From assembly GCF_900110435.1 (NCBI RefSeq), contig NZ_FODT01000003.1, forward strand, positions 310,001 to 374,000: a DNA stretch of 64,000 nt, given 5' to 3'. The notes under the pieces are model-generated. The model made no database searches and was not told where the DNA came from. It worked only from the letters and a program-made list of their open reading frames with translations. Source of the stretch: Rhodopseudomonas pseudopalustris (lineage in GTDB: Bacteria > Pseudomonadota > Alphaproteobacteria > Rhizobiales > Xanthobacteraceae). Positions 34,813 through 47,425 of this stretch are shown piece by piece (the first letter of the stretch is position 1; each line of letters starts with the position of its first letter). Both the position numbers and the translations under genes were made by a program.

Positions 34813-36708
34813 TCAAGAACGTCTGCCGATCTTGGCGGCCTTCTCGGCGTCGTACCACCACAGCATCGGCAGGCCGGAGCGCGCGTATTTAGGCAGATCG
34901 GCGTGGCTGAAGCGGTCCCAGCGGGCGTAGCGGATGAAGCCGTAGGTGAATTGCGGCACGACGTAGAAATTCCACAGCAGCACGCGGTCGAGCGCGCGGG
35001 TCGCGGCGACCAGCGTCGCGCGGTCCTTGGCGAAGATCACCTTGTCGATCAGCGCGTCGATCGCCGGGTTTTTGATGCCGATGGTGTTGCGCGAGCCGGG
35101 CTGATCGGCGGCCTGTGAGCCCCAATAATCGCGCTGCTCGTTGCCGGGCGACAGCGACTGGCCCCACAGATCGGTGATGATGTCGAAATCGAAGGCGCGG
35201 ATGCGGTTCTGATACTGAGCATCGTCGACGACGCGGATCGAGACGGTGACGCCGAGCCGCTCAAGCGACGGCTTGTAGAACAGCGTGATGCGCTCGGCCG
35301 ACGGATCCTGCACCAGCATCTCGACCGTGACCGGCTTGCCGGACGGGTCGACCAGCTTGCGATCCTTGATGTCGAAGCCGGCTTCCTTCACCAGCTTCAT
35401 CGCCTCGCGCAGATTGCCGCGAACCGATTCCGGATTGCCGCCGACCGGATTGCTGTAGGGGGTGGTGAACAGCTCGGCCGGCACCTTGTCGCGCACGGTC
35501 TCGAGGATCGCGAGTTCATCGCCCTGCGGGAGCCCGCTGGAGGCGAGCTCGGTGCCTTCGAAGTAGCTGTTGATCCGCTTGTACTGGCCGTAGAACAACT
35601 GCTTGTTCATTTCCTCGAAGTCGAACGCGTAGTTGAAGGCGCGCCGGATCCGGGCATCCTTGAACATGTCGCGACGGAGGTTGAGGACGAAGCCCTGCAT
35701 CCGGCCGGAATCGTTGATCGGGAATTCCTCCTTGACCACCCGCTTGTCGGTGACCGCGGGGAAGTCGTAGGCCGTCGCCCATTGCTTGGCAGAGTTCTCG
35801 GCGATCCAGTCGGCCTGGTCGGCCTTGAAGGCTTCGAGCGCGACGGTGTTGTCGCGAAAGAATTCGAAGCGCAGCTCGTCGAAATTGTTCTCGCCGATGC
35901 GCACCGGCAACTTCTCGCCCCAATAGTCCTTGACGCGCTCCAGCACGATCGCGCGGCCGGCGACGAACTCCTTGATCCGGTAGGGGCCGGAGCCGAGCGG
36001 CTTTTCCAGCGTGGTGGCGGAAATGTCGCGCGTGCGCCCGGCGCTGTCGACGCCTTCCCACCAATGCTTCGGCAGGATCATCAGTTCGCCGACAATGGTC
36101 GGCAATTCGCGATTGCCGGGCCCATCGAAGGTGAAGCGGATGTCGCGCTCGCCGGTCTTCTCGGCCTTGAGGACGTGGCGGTAATACGACGCGTAGCGCG
36201 GGCTGAATTTCTTCAGCGAGTCGAACGAAAAGATCACGTCATCGGCGGTCACCGGCTTGCCGTCGTGCCAGCGGGCGCCGGCGCGCAGCCGATACGCCAC
36301 CCAGGAAAAATCGTCGGGATGGGTCGCGCTTTCGGCGAGCAGTCCGTAGACGACGCCGACCTCGTCCTGCGAGGCGGTCATCAGCGTCTCGTAGAGGTAG
36401 CCGACCGCCGGCGCGATGTTGCCCTTCACCCCGGCGACCGCAATGTTGAAATTGTCGAAGGTGCCGAGCGAGATCTGGCGCGCCGCGCCGCCTTTGGGCG
36501 CATCCGGGTTGACGTAATCGAACCGCCTGAAATCGGGCGGGTACTTGACCTCGCCGAACAGCGACAGGCCGTGCCGCCATGCCGGCCCACCCGCCGCGCC
36601 CTGCGCTGCGGCGGGGCCTGCCGCCAGCAGGCCGGAGCCGAGACCGAGGGCCGGGGTGGCAGCCGCCCATGCGCCGGCTTGCAGAAGATGTCGTCGGGTC
36701 AAATTCAC
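34813..36708 (-). CDS. yejA: Peptide ABC transporter substrate-binding protein YejA (copy 2)
   Basis: A 631-residue paralogue of the next gene. A GTG at 36708 gives NLTRRHLLQAGAWAAATPAL, a clear Tat-type signal, with AGGA upstream; a longer ATG reading from 36804 has no signal-like start and is rejected. The mature protein has FRRFDYVNPDAPKGGAARQI and GSGPYRIKEFVAGRAIVLERVKDYW. It is first in the yej unit, 14 bases before the other copy. The two differ enough to suggest different peptide preferences. Confidence 0.92.
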   Translation of the reverse strand: MNLTRRHLLQAGAWAAATPALGLGSGLLAAGPAAAQGAAGGPAWRHGLSLFGEVKYPPDFRRFDYVNPDAPKGGAARQISLGTFDNFNIAVAGVKGNIAPAVGYLYETLMTASQDEVGVVYGLLAESATHPDDFSWVAYRLRAGARWHDGKPVTADDVIFSFDSLKKFSPRYASYYRHVLKAEKTGERDIRFTFDGPGNRELPTIVGELMILPKHWWEGVDSAGRTRDISATTLEKPLGSGPYRIKEFVAGRAIVLERVKDYWGEKLPVRIGENNFDELRFEFFRDNTVALEAFKADQADWIAENSAKQWATAYDFPAVTDKRVVKEEFPINDSGRMQGFVLNLRRDMFKDARIRRAFNYAFDFEEMNKQLFYGQYKRINSYFEGTELASSGLPQGDELAILETVRDKVPAELFTTPYSNPVGGNPESVRGNLREAMKLVKEAGFDIKDRKLVDPSGKPVTVEMLVQDPSAERITLFYKPSLERLGVTVSIRVVDDAQYQNRIRAFDFDIITDLWGQSLSPGNEQRDYWGSQAADQPGSRNTIGIKNPAIDALIDKVIFAKDRATLVAATRALDRVLLWNFYVVPQFTYGFIRYARWDRFSHADLPKYARSGLPMLWWYDAEKAAKIGRRS

Positions 36709-36863
36709 GGTGTCGAATTCCTGTTGGCGTCGGGGCCCAGCACTCAAGCCGCAATATAAGGCGAGGATTCGGCCGATTATGCCGGATTTTCCAAACGATA
36801 GCACCCCGCGGCCGACTTCGTTGCGGCGAAACGTCCCGATCAGGACAGAGTGATGACGCGCAC

Positions 36864-36890
36864 AAAAACGGCCGGGAAATCCCGGCCGTT
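36864..36890 (-). terminator. Rho-independent terminator after the cytochrome c gene
   Basis: On the minus strand AACGGCCGGG, loop ATTT, CCCGGCCGTT followed by a T run (A64-A68 on the plus strand). It ends transcription about 30 bases past the cytochrome c stop. Confidence 0.9.
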
Positions 36891-36921
36891 GGTCGACGTG
36901 ACGTGCTGAAGGGGCGGACCG

Positions 36922-37473
36922 CTATTTGGCGGCGGTCGGCAGCGCCTCGGGCTTATCGGAATTCTTGTTGAGGTAGGCGATCAGATCGGCGCGTTCACGC
37001 TCGTTACCGATCCCGGCGAAGCCCATCGCGGTGCCCGGGATATAGCCCTTCGGGCTGGCGATGAACTTGTCGAGTTCTTCGAAGGTCCATTCGCCGCCCT
37101 TGGCCTTCATCGCCGCCGAGAAGTTGAAGCCGCGGCCTTCACCGCGCTTTTCGCCGACGATGCCGTAGAGATTGGGGCCGACGCGATTCGGGCCGTCCTT
37201 TTCGAAAGTGTGGCAGGCGGCGCATTTTTTGGCTGCGGCGGTGCCCTTCTCGACGGAGGCGGTCTGCAGCAGCTTCTCGATCGGCTCAGCGGCCGCGGCC
37301 GGCGCAGCGTCCTTGCCCTTGGCCGGCTCGGCTTCCTTCACGGCGATGGCGTAGCCCTGCTTCTCGACCTTGCCGGGCGAAAACACCGCCTGCGCGGCGA
37401 AGTTCGACAGCAGCAGTACGAGGCAGGTCGCGAGAACTGCGCCGAGAATTTTGTTGAGCTCGAAGGAATCCAT
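36922..37473 (-). CDS. Membrane-anchored class I cytochrome c (CycM-like)
   Basis: A 183-residue c-type cytochrome held in the membrane by an N-terminal helix (residues 8-30, ILGAVLATCLVLLLSNFAAQAV). After a Lys/Ala/Pro-rich linker comes the haem-binding C84-A-A-C87-H88 and the axial Met150 (PGTAMGF). Length and layout match CycM of Bradyrhizobium, an electron carrier between the bc1 complex and aa3 oxidase. The ATG at 37473 gives the standard start; an in-frame ATG at 37533 would add 20 residues. A 14-base palindrome lies 20 bases upstream. Confidence 0.92.
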   Translation of the reverse strand: MDSFELNKILGAVLATCLVLLLSNFAAQAVFSPGKVEKQGYAIAVKEAEPAKGKDAAPAAAAEPIEKLLQTASVEKGTAAAKKCAACHTFEKDGPNRVGPNLYGIVGEKRGEGRGFNFSAAMKAKGGEWTFEELDKFIASPKGYIPGTAMGFAGIGNERERADLIAYLNKNSDKPEALPTAAK

Positions 37474-37493
37474 GATGCGCTCGCGTTTCCCGT

Positions 37494-37507
37494 CAGACTC
37501 GAGTCTG
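37494..37507. promoter_or_regulatory. Perfect 14-base palindrome CAGACTCGAGTCTG upstream of the cytochrome c gene
   Basis: It holds two overlapping GANTC sites (GACTC and GAGTC), the target of the CcrM cell-cycle methylase of alphaproteobacteria, 21 bases before the cytochrome c ATG. It could be an operator or a methylation-sensitive site; chance is not excluded. Confidence 0.35.
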
Positions 37508-37686
37508 AAATTGTTTATCGTTGGCATTCGCAAATAGATTTAGCTGTGATGAGATAACGGTTTGCCCCCGCTCTGGCAACCCGTATAAGTGTCGCTATCC
37601 GTGACCTTCCAACAGCCTGGTACCGCCCTGGTCGAGGCTCTCGGTCGGCCTGTTGACCATCGCACAGGACTGATCCTGCACGCCCG

Positions 37687-38424
37687 ATGACCGCACCCCT
37701 CACGCTCGTTCTGATCCCCGCGCGAATGGCCGCGACGCGGCTGCCCGGCAAGCCTCTGCTCGATATCGGCGGCGTCCCGATGATCGTGCATGTGCTGCGG
37801 CGCGCGCTGGCGGCTTCGATCGGCCGGGTCGCGGTCGCGACCGATACGCCGGAGATCGCCGAGGCCGTGATCGCCCATGGCGGCGAGGTGGTGATGACCC
37901 GGGCCGACCACCCGTCCGGCTCGGACCGGATTCACGAGGCACTGCAGACTCTCGATCCGGAACGCAAGATCGAGACGGTGATCAATCTGCAGGGCGACTT
38001 CCCGACCATCCGGCCGGAGCAGATCGGCGCGGTGCTGGCGCCGCTGGCCGATCCGGCGGTCGATATCGCCACGCTCGCGGCCGAAATCCACACCGAGGAA
38101 GAGAGCACCAACCCGAACGTTGTGAAGGTGGTCGGCTCGCCGATCCGAAACAATTTGCTACGCGCGCTGTATTTCACCCGCGCCACCGCGCCCTATGGGG
38201 ACGGGCCGCGCTATCATCATATCGGTCTCTACGCCTATCGCCGCGCCGCGCTGGAGCGCTTCGTGTCACTGCCGCCCTCGCCGCTCGAGCAGCGCGAGAA
38301 ACTCGAACAATTGCGCGCGCTGGAGGCCGGGATGCGGATCGACGTCGGCATCGTCGACAGCGTGCCGCGCGGCGTCGACACACCCGCCGATCTGGAAACC
38401 GCACGGCGGGCGCTCGGCTTCTGA
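37687..38424 (+). CDS. kdsB: 3-deoxy-manno-octulosonate cytidylyltransferase
   Basis: A 245-residue CMP-Kdo synthetase, which activates Kdo with CTP for lipopolysaccharide inner-core synthesis. The nucleotide-binding start is [21 protein letters not shown]; further marks are [29 protein letters not shown], the [16 protein letters not shown] segment and [10 protein letters not shown]. Standard length. It is divergent from the cytochrome c gene and precedes prephenate dehydratase by about 70 bases. Confidence 0.96.
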   Translation: MTAPLTLVLIPARMAATRLPGKPLLDIGGVPMIVHVLRRALAASIGRVAVATDTPEIAEAVIAHGGEVVMTRADHPSGSDRIHEALQTLDPERKIETVINLQGDFPTIRPEQIGAVLAPLADPAVDIATLAAEIHTEEESTNPNVVKVVGSPIRNNLLRALYFTRATAPYGDGPRYHHIGLYAYRRAALERFVSLPPSPLEQREKLEQLRALEAGMRIDVGIVDSVPRGVDTPADLETARRALGF

Positions 38425-38493
38425 GGCGATCGCCGATCCCCTCTGGCGAAAACCGCTGCGGCTGATAGAACGCGCGCCAACAGTTTGGAACCG

Positions 38494-39348
38494 ATGACCA
38501 AGACCATGAAAATAGCATTTCAGGGCGAGCCCGGCGCCAACTCGCACATCGCGATCGGCGACGCCTACCCCAGCGCCGAAGCGCTGCCTTGCGCCACCTT
38601 CGAGGACGCGCTCGCCGCGATCTCCTCGGGTGAGGCCGATCTCGGCATGATCCCGATCGAGAACTCGGTCGCTGGCCGCGTCGCCGACATTCATCATCTG
38701 CTGCCGCAATCCGGCTTGTACATCGTCGGCGAATGGTTTTTGCCGATCCGGCATCAACTGGTCGCCGTGCCGGGCGCGAAGCTCGAGGAGATCAGGACGG
38801 TCGAGAGCCACGTCCATGCACTCGGTCAGTGCCGTCGTATCATCCGCAAGTTCGGCCTCCGGCCGATCGTCGCCGGCGACACCGCCGGTTCGGCGCGGAT
38901 CGTCGCCGAGCGTGGCGACAAGAGTTGCGCGGCGATCTCGTCGCGGCTGGCGGCGAAGATCTACGGCCTCGACATTCTTGCCGAAGACATCGAGGACGAA
39001 ACCCACAACACCACCCGCTTCGTGATGCTGGCGCGCGAGCCGCGCTGGGCGGCGCAGGGGTCGGGCGCGCTGGTCACCACTTTTGTATTCCGGGTGCGCA
39101 ACCTGCCGGCCGCTCTGTACAAGGCGATGGGCGGCTTCGCGACCAACGGCGTCAACATGACCAAGCTGGAAAGCTACATGGTCGACGGCAATTTCTTCGC
39201 CACGCAGTTCTACGCCGATGTCGACGGCCACCCCGAAGACCGCAACCTCGCTTTCGCGCTCGACGAGCTGAAATTCTTCTCGCGCGAATTCCGCATCGTC
39301 GGCGTCTATCCGGGCCACCCGTTCCGGGCGACGTTTACCGAGCGGTGA
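38494..39348 (+). CDS. pheA: Prephenate dehydratase (with ACT domain)
   Basis: A 284-residue monofunctional enzyme turning prephenate into phenylpyruvate in phenylalanine synthesis. The PDT domain (residues 5-180) starts KIAFQGEPGANSHIA, includes GMIPIENSVAGRVADIHHLL and ends with the catalytic Thr-Arg-Phe motif in NTTRFVML. The C-terminal ACT domain (about 190-280) has NGVNMTKLESYMVDG, where Phe usually binds for feedback inhibition; the classical ESRP is ESYM here. The start is an ATG at 38494; a TTG three codons upstream is not needed. Confidence 0.95.
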   Translation: MTKTMKIAFQGEPGANSHIAIGDAYPSAEALPCATFEDALAAISSGEADLGMIPIENSVAGRVADIHHLLPQSGLYIVGEWFLPIRHQLVAVPGAKLEEIRTVESHVHALGQCRRIIRKFGLRPIVAGDTAGSARIVAERGDKSCAAISSRLAAKIYGLDILAEDIEDETHNTTRFVMLAREPRWAAQGSGALVTTFVFRVRNLPAALYKAMGGFATNGVNMTKLESYMVDGNFFATQFYADVDGHPEDRNLAFALDELKFFSREFRIVGVYPGHPFRATFTER

Positions 39349-39380
39349 GCGCGACTAATCGACTTGTGACATCCTGAGAG

Positions 39381-39512
39381 CCTGCCCCCGGACTTGATCC
39401 GGAGTGCGTGCCACTTGCGCGCCTTGAAGGATGGGCCGTGCAGCTGTTCGCGGCGGTTACTTGCGGCCGCATCCTTCGAGGCCGCCGCGTCGCGGCGGCG
39501 CCTCAGGATGAC
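39381..39512. repeat. GC-rich intergenic repeat (family F)
   Basis: Contains CCCCCGGACTTGATCCGG and a second part CATCCTTCGAGGC...GCCTCAGGATG closing on a GCCGCCGCG/CGCGGCGGC hairpin (39481-39499). A fragment GTCATCCTGAGGTGC recurs at about 46482. It lies between convergent pheA and the flavoprotein gene, where it might also end transcription. Confidence 0.6.
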
Positions 39513-39560
39513 GACTTTGTCATACGTTGCACGGCTCGCACGTCCCGATAGCGGCGCTCA

Positions 39561-40577
39561 CTACGCCGCAACCCTCTGCCGCTTGAACGCATCCGCGAGC
39601 AAACTATACGAGCGCTTGCGGGCGTCGTGATCGTGGGTCGCGGTGATCACCATCAACTCATCGGCCTGGCTGGCGCGGATCAGCGGCTGCAGCGCCTGCA
39701 TCACCGTCGACGGGCTGCCGACGAACAGCCGCGAGCGGTTGCGCGCGATCGAGGCGCGGTCGGCGTCGGTCAACGGATAGGCCTGCGCCTCCTCGACGCT
39801 CGGCAGCGGCACGTAGCGACCGCGATCACGCAGCAGCCGGCTGACGTCCATCGAGAGCGCGAGCCGCTCGGCCTCTTCGTCGGTGTCGGCGATCACCGCC
39901 GCCACAGCGAGAATGCCGTGCGGCGTGCTACGCCAGCGGGTCGGCCGGAAACTGGCGCGATAATGCGTCAGCGCTTCGGCGGCGTCGTAGGACGCGAAGT
40001 GGTGCGCGAACGCGAAGCCCATCCCGACCTGAGCGGCGAGTTCCGAGCTGTAGTCGCTGGAGCCGAGCAGCCAGATCGGCGGCAGCGGCGCGTCATCCGG
40101 CATCGCCACGACGTTGTTGTAGGGATGGCCGGCCGGGAAGCCGCGAGTCTCCCACAGCGTCAGTTCCTGCAGCCGCTCGAGGAAATCATCACCCTCGCGG
40201 ACATCAAGCCGGCGCCGCAGCGCATGGGCGGTGGCCTGATCGGTACCCGGCGCGCGACCGATGCCGAGATCGATGCGGCCGGGGAACAGCGCCTCCAGCA
40301 TCTTGAAGCGCTCGGCGACCATCAGCGGCGCGTGGTTCGGCAACATCACGCCGCCGGAACCGACGCGGATGCGCTCGGTCACCGCAGCGATCTGCCCGAT
40401 CATGATCTCCGGCGCCGGGCTCGCGACCGACGGCAGATTATGGTGTTCGGCCAGCCAATAACGGACATAGCCGAGTTTGTCGGCATGCCGGGCGAGGTCG
40501 ATCGAGTTGCGCAAGGCCGCCGCCGGCGGCGTGCCGGTGGTGACGACGGAAAGATCGAGGATGGAGAGCGGTAACAT
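39561..40577 (-). CDS. Luciferase-like (LLM-class) flavin-dependent monooxygenase
   Basis: A 338-residue TIM-barrel flavoprotein of the bacterial luciferase superfamily. It starts [25 protein letters not shown], then [39 protein letters not shown] and [13 protein letters not shown], which is the layout of the YhbW/MsnO8-like branch. It probably uses reduced FMN and oxygen; the substrate is unknown. It is convergent with pheA and divergent from metF. Confidence 0.9.
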   Translation of the reverse strand: MLPLSILDLSVVTTGTPPAAALRNSIDLARHADKLGYVRYWLAEHHNLPSVASPAPEIMIGQIAAVTERIRVGSGGVMLPNHAPLMVAERFKMLEALFPGRIDLGIGRAPGTDQATAHALRRRLDVREGDDFLERLQELTLWETRGFPAGHPYNNVVAMPDDAPLPPIWLLGSSDYSSELAAQVGMGFAFAHHFASYDAAEALTHYRASFRPTRWRSTPHGILAVAAVIADTDEEAERLALSMDVSRLLRDRGRYVPLPSVEEAQAYPLTDADRASIARNRSRLFVGSPSTVMQALQPLIRASQADELMVITATHDHDARKRSYSLLADAFKRQRVAA

Positions 40578-40997
40578 CCCATTAAGCTAGCGCTCAACCG
40601 AAGGTCGCGCAAAGGTAATTGGCTAGGAAATTCGCCGTAGAGGGTAGCTACGGTTTGCTGGTGGGCAAACCTCGGGGAGGCCCGAGGTCACCCACTCCGC
40701 CATCGAGGGAAGGATGCGGAATATTCCAACTTTTCGAGCACATTCTGCGGTAAATGCCTACGAAATGCCCCAGAATGATTGCCTTCCTGCCCACGATCCT
40801 TGAGACAACATCAATATTTCTGACGTTGAATTGCGTTGATGGGCAATTTCCCATCGTCATTTCATCCTGAGTGGGCTGGATTGGCAGAACCGATCAGCTT
40901 AATTTGTGCAGCCAGGCTGACCGCCTCGCGCCCCAGCGCGGCCGGCGGAAGCGACGACTGCGTCCGGCCTTCGACCTTCCAGCGTGGATGACGTGAT
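40578..40997. other. 420-base divergent spacer upstream of metF
   Basis: No convincing gene. A nested hairpin sits at 40661-40695. The DNA from about 40700 to 40900 is less GC-rich than its neighbours. I looked for a SAM-II, SAH or cobalamin riboswitch by its conserved boxes (as might control metF-metH) and saw none. A 70-aa minus-strand ORF here ends in repeat-derived sequence and is not supported. Confidence 0.5.
40661..40695. repeat. Nested hairpin in the metF upstream spacer
   Basis: CCTCGGG (40670-40676), loop GAGG, CCCGAGG (40681-40687), enclosed by GTGGG (40661) and CCCAC (40691-40695). It resembles the GTGGGCAAA-type repeat arms of the region (compare TTTGCCCACC at about 46790), so it is probably a repeat remnant. 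Confidence 0.5.
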
Positions 40998-41885
40998 ATG
41001 AGCGACGTGCTGCAGCACATTCCGGCGATCTCCTTCGAGTTCTTTCCGCCGAAGACCGACGAGATGGAGCGCACTCTGTGGCAGGCGATCAGCCGGCTCG
41101 CGCCGCTGACGCCACGCTTCGTCTCGGTCACCTACGGCGCCGGCGGCTCGACCCGCGAGCGCACCCACTCCACCATCGCCCGCATCCTGCGCGAAACCCA
41201 TCTCACGCCGGCGGCCCACCTCACCTGCGTCGATGCGCCTTGCGCGGATGTCGACGAGGTGGTGGAGCGCTACTACGACATCGGCGTTCGCCACATCGTC
41301 GCATTGCGCGGCGATCCGTCGAGCGGACTCGGCGGCGCCTACACGCCGCATCCGCAGGGCTATCGCAGCTCCGCCGATCTGGTCGCCTCGATCAAGCGCC
41401 GGCATCCCGATATCGAGGTGACGGTGTCGGCCTATCCCGAGAAACATCCGGAAAGCACCGGCTTCGACGCCGACCTCGACATGCTGCAAGCCAAGGTCGA
41501 TGCCGGCGCGACCCGCGCCATCACCCAGTTTTTCTTCGACAACGATCTGTACTTCCGCTACCTCGATCGCGTCCGCGCCCGGGGCATCGACATTCCGATC
41601 GTGCCCGGCATCCTGCCGGTGCAGAACTTCAAGCAGGCCTCGAACTTCGCCACGCGCGCCGGCGCCAGCGTGCCGGACTGGCTGGCAAAGCAGTTCGAAG
41701 GGCTCGACGACGATCCCGACACCCGCAAGCTGGTGGCGGCGACGGTCGCCGCCGGCCAGGTCCACAAGCTCGCCAAGCACGGCGTCGACACCTTCCACTT
41801 CTACACGATGAACCGCGCGGACCTCGTGTTCGCGATCAGCCATCTGCTCGGCCTTCGGCCGCAGGTCGCACAGAAAGCCGCGTGA
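40998..41885 (+). CDS. metF: Methylenetetrahydrofolate reductase
   Basis: A 295-residue FAD-dependent TIM barrel that makes 5-methyl-THF, the methyl donor for MetH directly downstream. Marks: [18 protein letters not shown] at the start, [28 protein letters not shown], the [17 protein letters not shown] segment and [12 protein letters not shown]. Four bases separate its stop from metH, so the two are one unit. The ATG at 40998 has TGACGTGAT before it and no strong ribosome-binding site. Confidence 0.96.
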   Translation: MSDVLQHIPAISFEFFPPKTDEMERTLWQAISRLAPLTPRFVSVTYGAGGSTRERTHSTIARILRETHLTPAAHLTCVDAPCADVDEVVERYYDIGVRHIVALRGDPSSGLGGAYTPHPQGYRSSADLVASIKRRHPDIEVTVSAYPEKHPESTGFDADLDMLQAKVDAGATRAITQFFFDNDLYFRYLDRVRARGIDIPIVPGILPVQNFKQASNFATRAGASVPDWLAKQFEGLDDDPDTRKLVAATVAAGQVHKLAKHGVDTFHFYTMNRADLVFAISHLLGLRPQVAQKAA

Positions 41886-41889
41886 ATTC

Positions 41890-45771
<3,882 letters not shown>

Positions 45772-45941
45772 GCGCTTCGGTGAGTCCGTCGCGTATAGAT
45801 CGAATGCCGCGCCGCGGTTGACAGGGTCATGACAAGTCGCGCGTGATGCCCTAGTGTTCGGTCGCCAGAGCGCGCCCAACGAGAAGCGGCTAACAACCGA
45901 CCTGTGCCGAGCGCTCTGCGCTTGCTCATGGGAGGATCGCG

Positions 45942-46331
45942 ATGTCGATGCGACGATCGGGACTCATTGCGCTGGCGGCGCTGCTGCTGTCGGGGTCTAC
46001 CGCGCTGGCCCAGCAGCCGGGAAAGCCTTGCGCGGCCGACGTCAAGGCATTGTGCGCCGGGATCGCGCCGGGCCAGGGTCGCATCAAGGCCTGCATCAAG
46101 AAGCAGCTGATCGGCCTGTCGCAGACCTGCGAGGAGCGCGTGTTCTCGGTGGCGGTGAGCAGCAAGGTGTGCCGCGACGATGTCACCCGGCTGTGCGCCA
46201 GCGCCAAGCGCGGCACCGGCGGCGTCAGGGCCTGCATGAAAGCCAACATCGCCGACGTCAGCGAGCCCTGCAAGGATGCGATGTCCCGCGCCGCCAGCGG
46301 CCGCAAACTGCTCCGCGGCGGCGACCTGTGA
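45942..46331 (+). CDS. Secreted cysteine-rich repeat protein
   Basis: A 129-residue exported protein. A signal peptide (RRSGLIALAALLLSGSTALAQ) is followed by two Cys-rich repeats of the Golgi-apparatus-protein-1-like type: C-x-D-x-K-x-L-C with KACIKKQ and TCEER, then CRDDVTRLC, RACMKANI and PCKD. Eight cysteines in total could form disulfides in the periplasm. GGGAGGA lies five bases before the ATG. The role is unknown. It follows metH but after 170 bases and probably has its own promoter. Confidence 0.85.
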   Translation: MSMRRSGLIALAALLLSGSTALAQQPGKPCAADVKALCAGIAPGQGRIKACIKKQLIGLSQTCEERVFSVAVSSKVCRDDVTRLCASAKRGTGGVRACMKANIADVSEPCKDAMSRAASGRKLLRGGDL

Positions 46332-46541
46332 GCGTGCGATCGTCGCTTGCGGACCGTCGGGAAGATCAGCGCAAAGCGCTTCATCCGCCGACGCGCGCGA
46401 AGAAATGGCGGACGACGCTTCGCTGAGCCGCCCTCCGCTCGCTCGTCGTCCGAGCAGACTCTCAGCATGATTGCGCAGCGTCATCCTGAGGTGCACGCGA
46501 ATAGGCTGGAGCGACATCGATCAGTCGAAAAAACTCACGTT

Positions 46542-46696
46542 CGTCATTCCGGGGCGCGTAGCGGAGCTACGCAAACCCGGAATCCATACTCCCTGGCCTT
46601 GGTGGTTGCCGTGGCGTAGCAACGCTATGGCTCGACGCAAGTCCAGGGATATGGATTCCGGGCCTGCGCTGCTGCGCAGCACATCCCGGAATGACG
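46542..46696. repeat. Palindromic intergenic repeat (family A, copy 2)
   Basis: Starts CGTCATTCCGGGGCGC and ends CATCCCGGAATGACG, with inner AACCCGGAATCCATA / TATGGATTCCGGG arms. At 155 bases it is longer than the other copies because of an extra middle segment. Confidence 0.8.
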
Positions 46697-46744
46697 ACGG
46701 AGAGGGCTTTGATACGCGCTGAACTCGCGGGGAAGCGAGTGAAG

Positions 46745-46778
46745 CGTGCCCGCCGCACCGCAAGTCGGCGCGGGCACG
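46745..46778. repeat. GC hairpin near the end of the GNAT gene
   Basis: CGTGCCCGC (46745-46753) pairs with GCGGGCACG (46770-46778), followed by TTTGCCCACC. It lies about 30 bases past the end of the leftward GNAT gene and might stabilise or end its mRNA. Confidence 0.5.
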
Positions 46779-46810
46779 GAGCTACGCGCCTTTGCCCACC
46801 CTGCGGCTGA

Positions 46811-47410
46811 TCAACCGATAATCGGAATATGCCTGGCCTTGGCGCGCGGGACGGCGCCATCGAGGCGGGGATCGTCTGCAATCTCGATCTGACGGCGGAA
46901 CGGGACGAAGCCCGCGCGTTGGTAGAAGGCCAGCGCCTTGGGATGATCGAATGTGCAGGTGTGGAGCCAGAGCCGATCGATCGGATGCGACCATGCCGCC
47001 TGCAACGCACGGTTCATCAGCCAACGACCGGCGCCGCTGTCGACCAGACCAGCGGTCACGCCGAAGAATGCGATTTCGCACTCGTTTGGCTTTCGAAAGT
47101 CCAGTTCGATCAGACCTTCGTCACTGCCCTCACAACCGAGCGCATAGATCTCCACCAGAGGCGAATGAATGGTCCCACGGAGTTCGTCGTCGGACATCCG
47201 AACGCGCGAGAACCACAGCCATTCGCTGCCGACGCGATCGAACAGATCGCGGAACCAGCCGACATCCGGATCAGCAACGCGACGCAGCGTCCACGGACCC
47301 GCCCGCTCCGGAAGCAAGGATGGTCGCGTCGTCATCTGCAGATGCGTGACCACAGCCGCAATCTTTCCCGGAGGAACGTCGGAATAGCCGTCTGGAAGCA
47401 GCATCTGCAA
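46811..47410 (-). CDS. GNAT-family N-acetyltransferase
   Basis: A 199-residue acetyltransferase. The GNAT core is seen in EIAFFGVTAGLVDSGAGRWLMNRAL (a diverged acetyl-CoA binding loop, with GAGRWL in place of the common Q/R-x-x-G-x-G/A) and the later motif HPKALAFYQRAGFVPFRRQ. The first 40 residues (MQMLLPDGYSDVPPGKIAAV...) look like a conserved leader. It starts 15 bases after glpK on the same strand. The substrate is unknown. A second ATG at codon 3 is also possible. Confidence 0.88.
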   Translation of the reverse strand: MQMLLPDGYSDVPPGKIAAVVTHLQMTTRPSLLPERAGPWTLRRVADPDVGWFRDLFDRVGSEWLWFSRVRMSDDELRGTIHSPLVEIYALGCEGSDEGLIELDFRKPNECEIAFFGVTAGLVDSGAGRWLMNRALQAAWSHPIDRLWLHTCTFDHPKALAFYQRAGFVPFRRQIEIADDPRLDGAVPRAKARHIPIIG

Positions 47411-47425
47411 CTCCTGCTCGCTCTC

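Larger units (their letters stand above)
46332..46810. other. 480-base spacer filled by repeats
   Basis: No gene is supported. It holds a family F fragment (about 46482-46496), the family A element (46542-46696) and a GC hairpin (46745-46778). Confidence 0.65.

Noticed and set aside
32795-34930. 711-codon open frame on the plus strand
   Set aside because: Antisense to yejA and yejB; no motif, no ribosome-binding site and shadow composition.
40648-40860. 70-codon minus-strand ORF before metF
   Set aside because: Its C-terminal third is translated repeat hairpin sequence and there is no ribosome-binding site.
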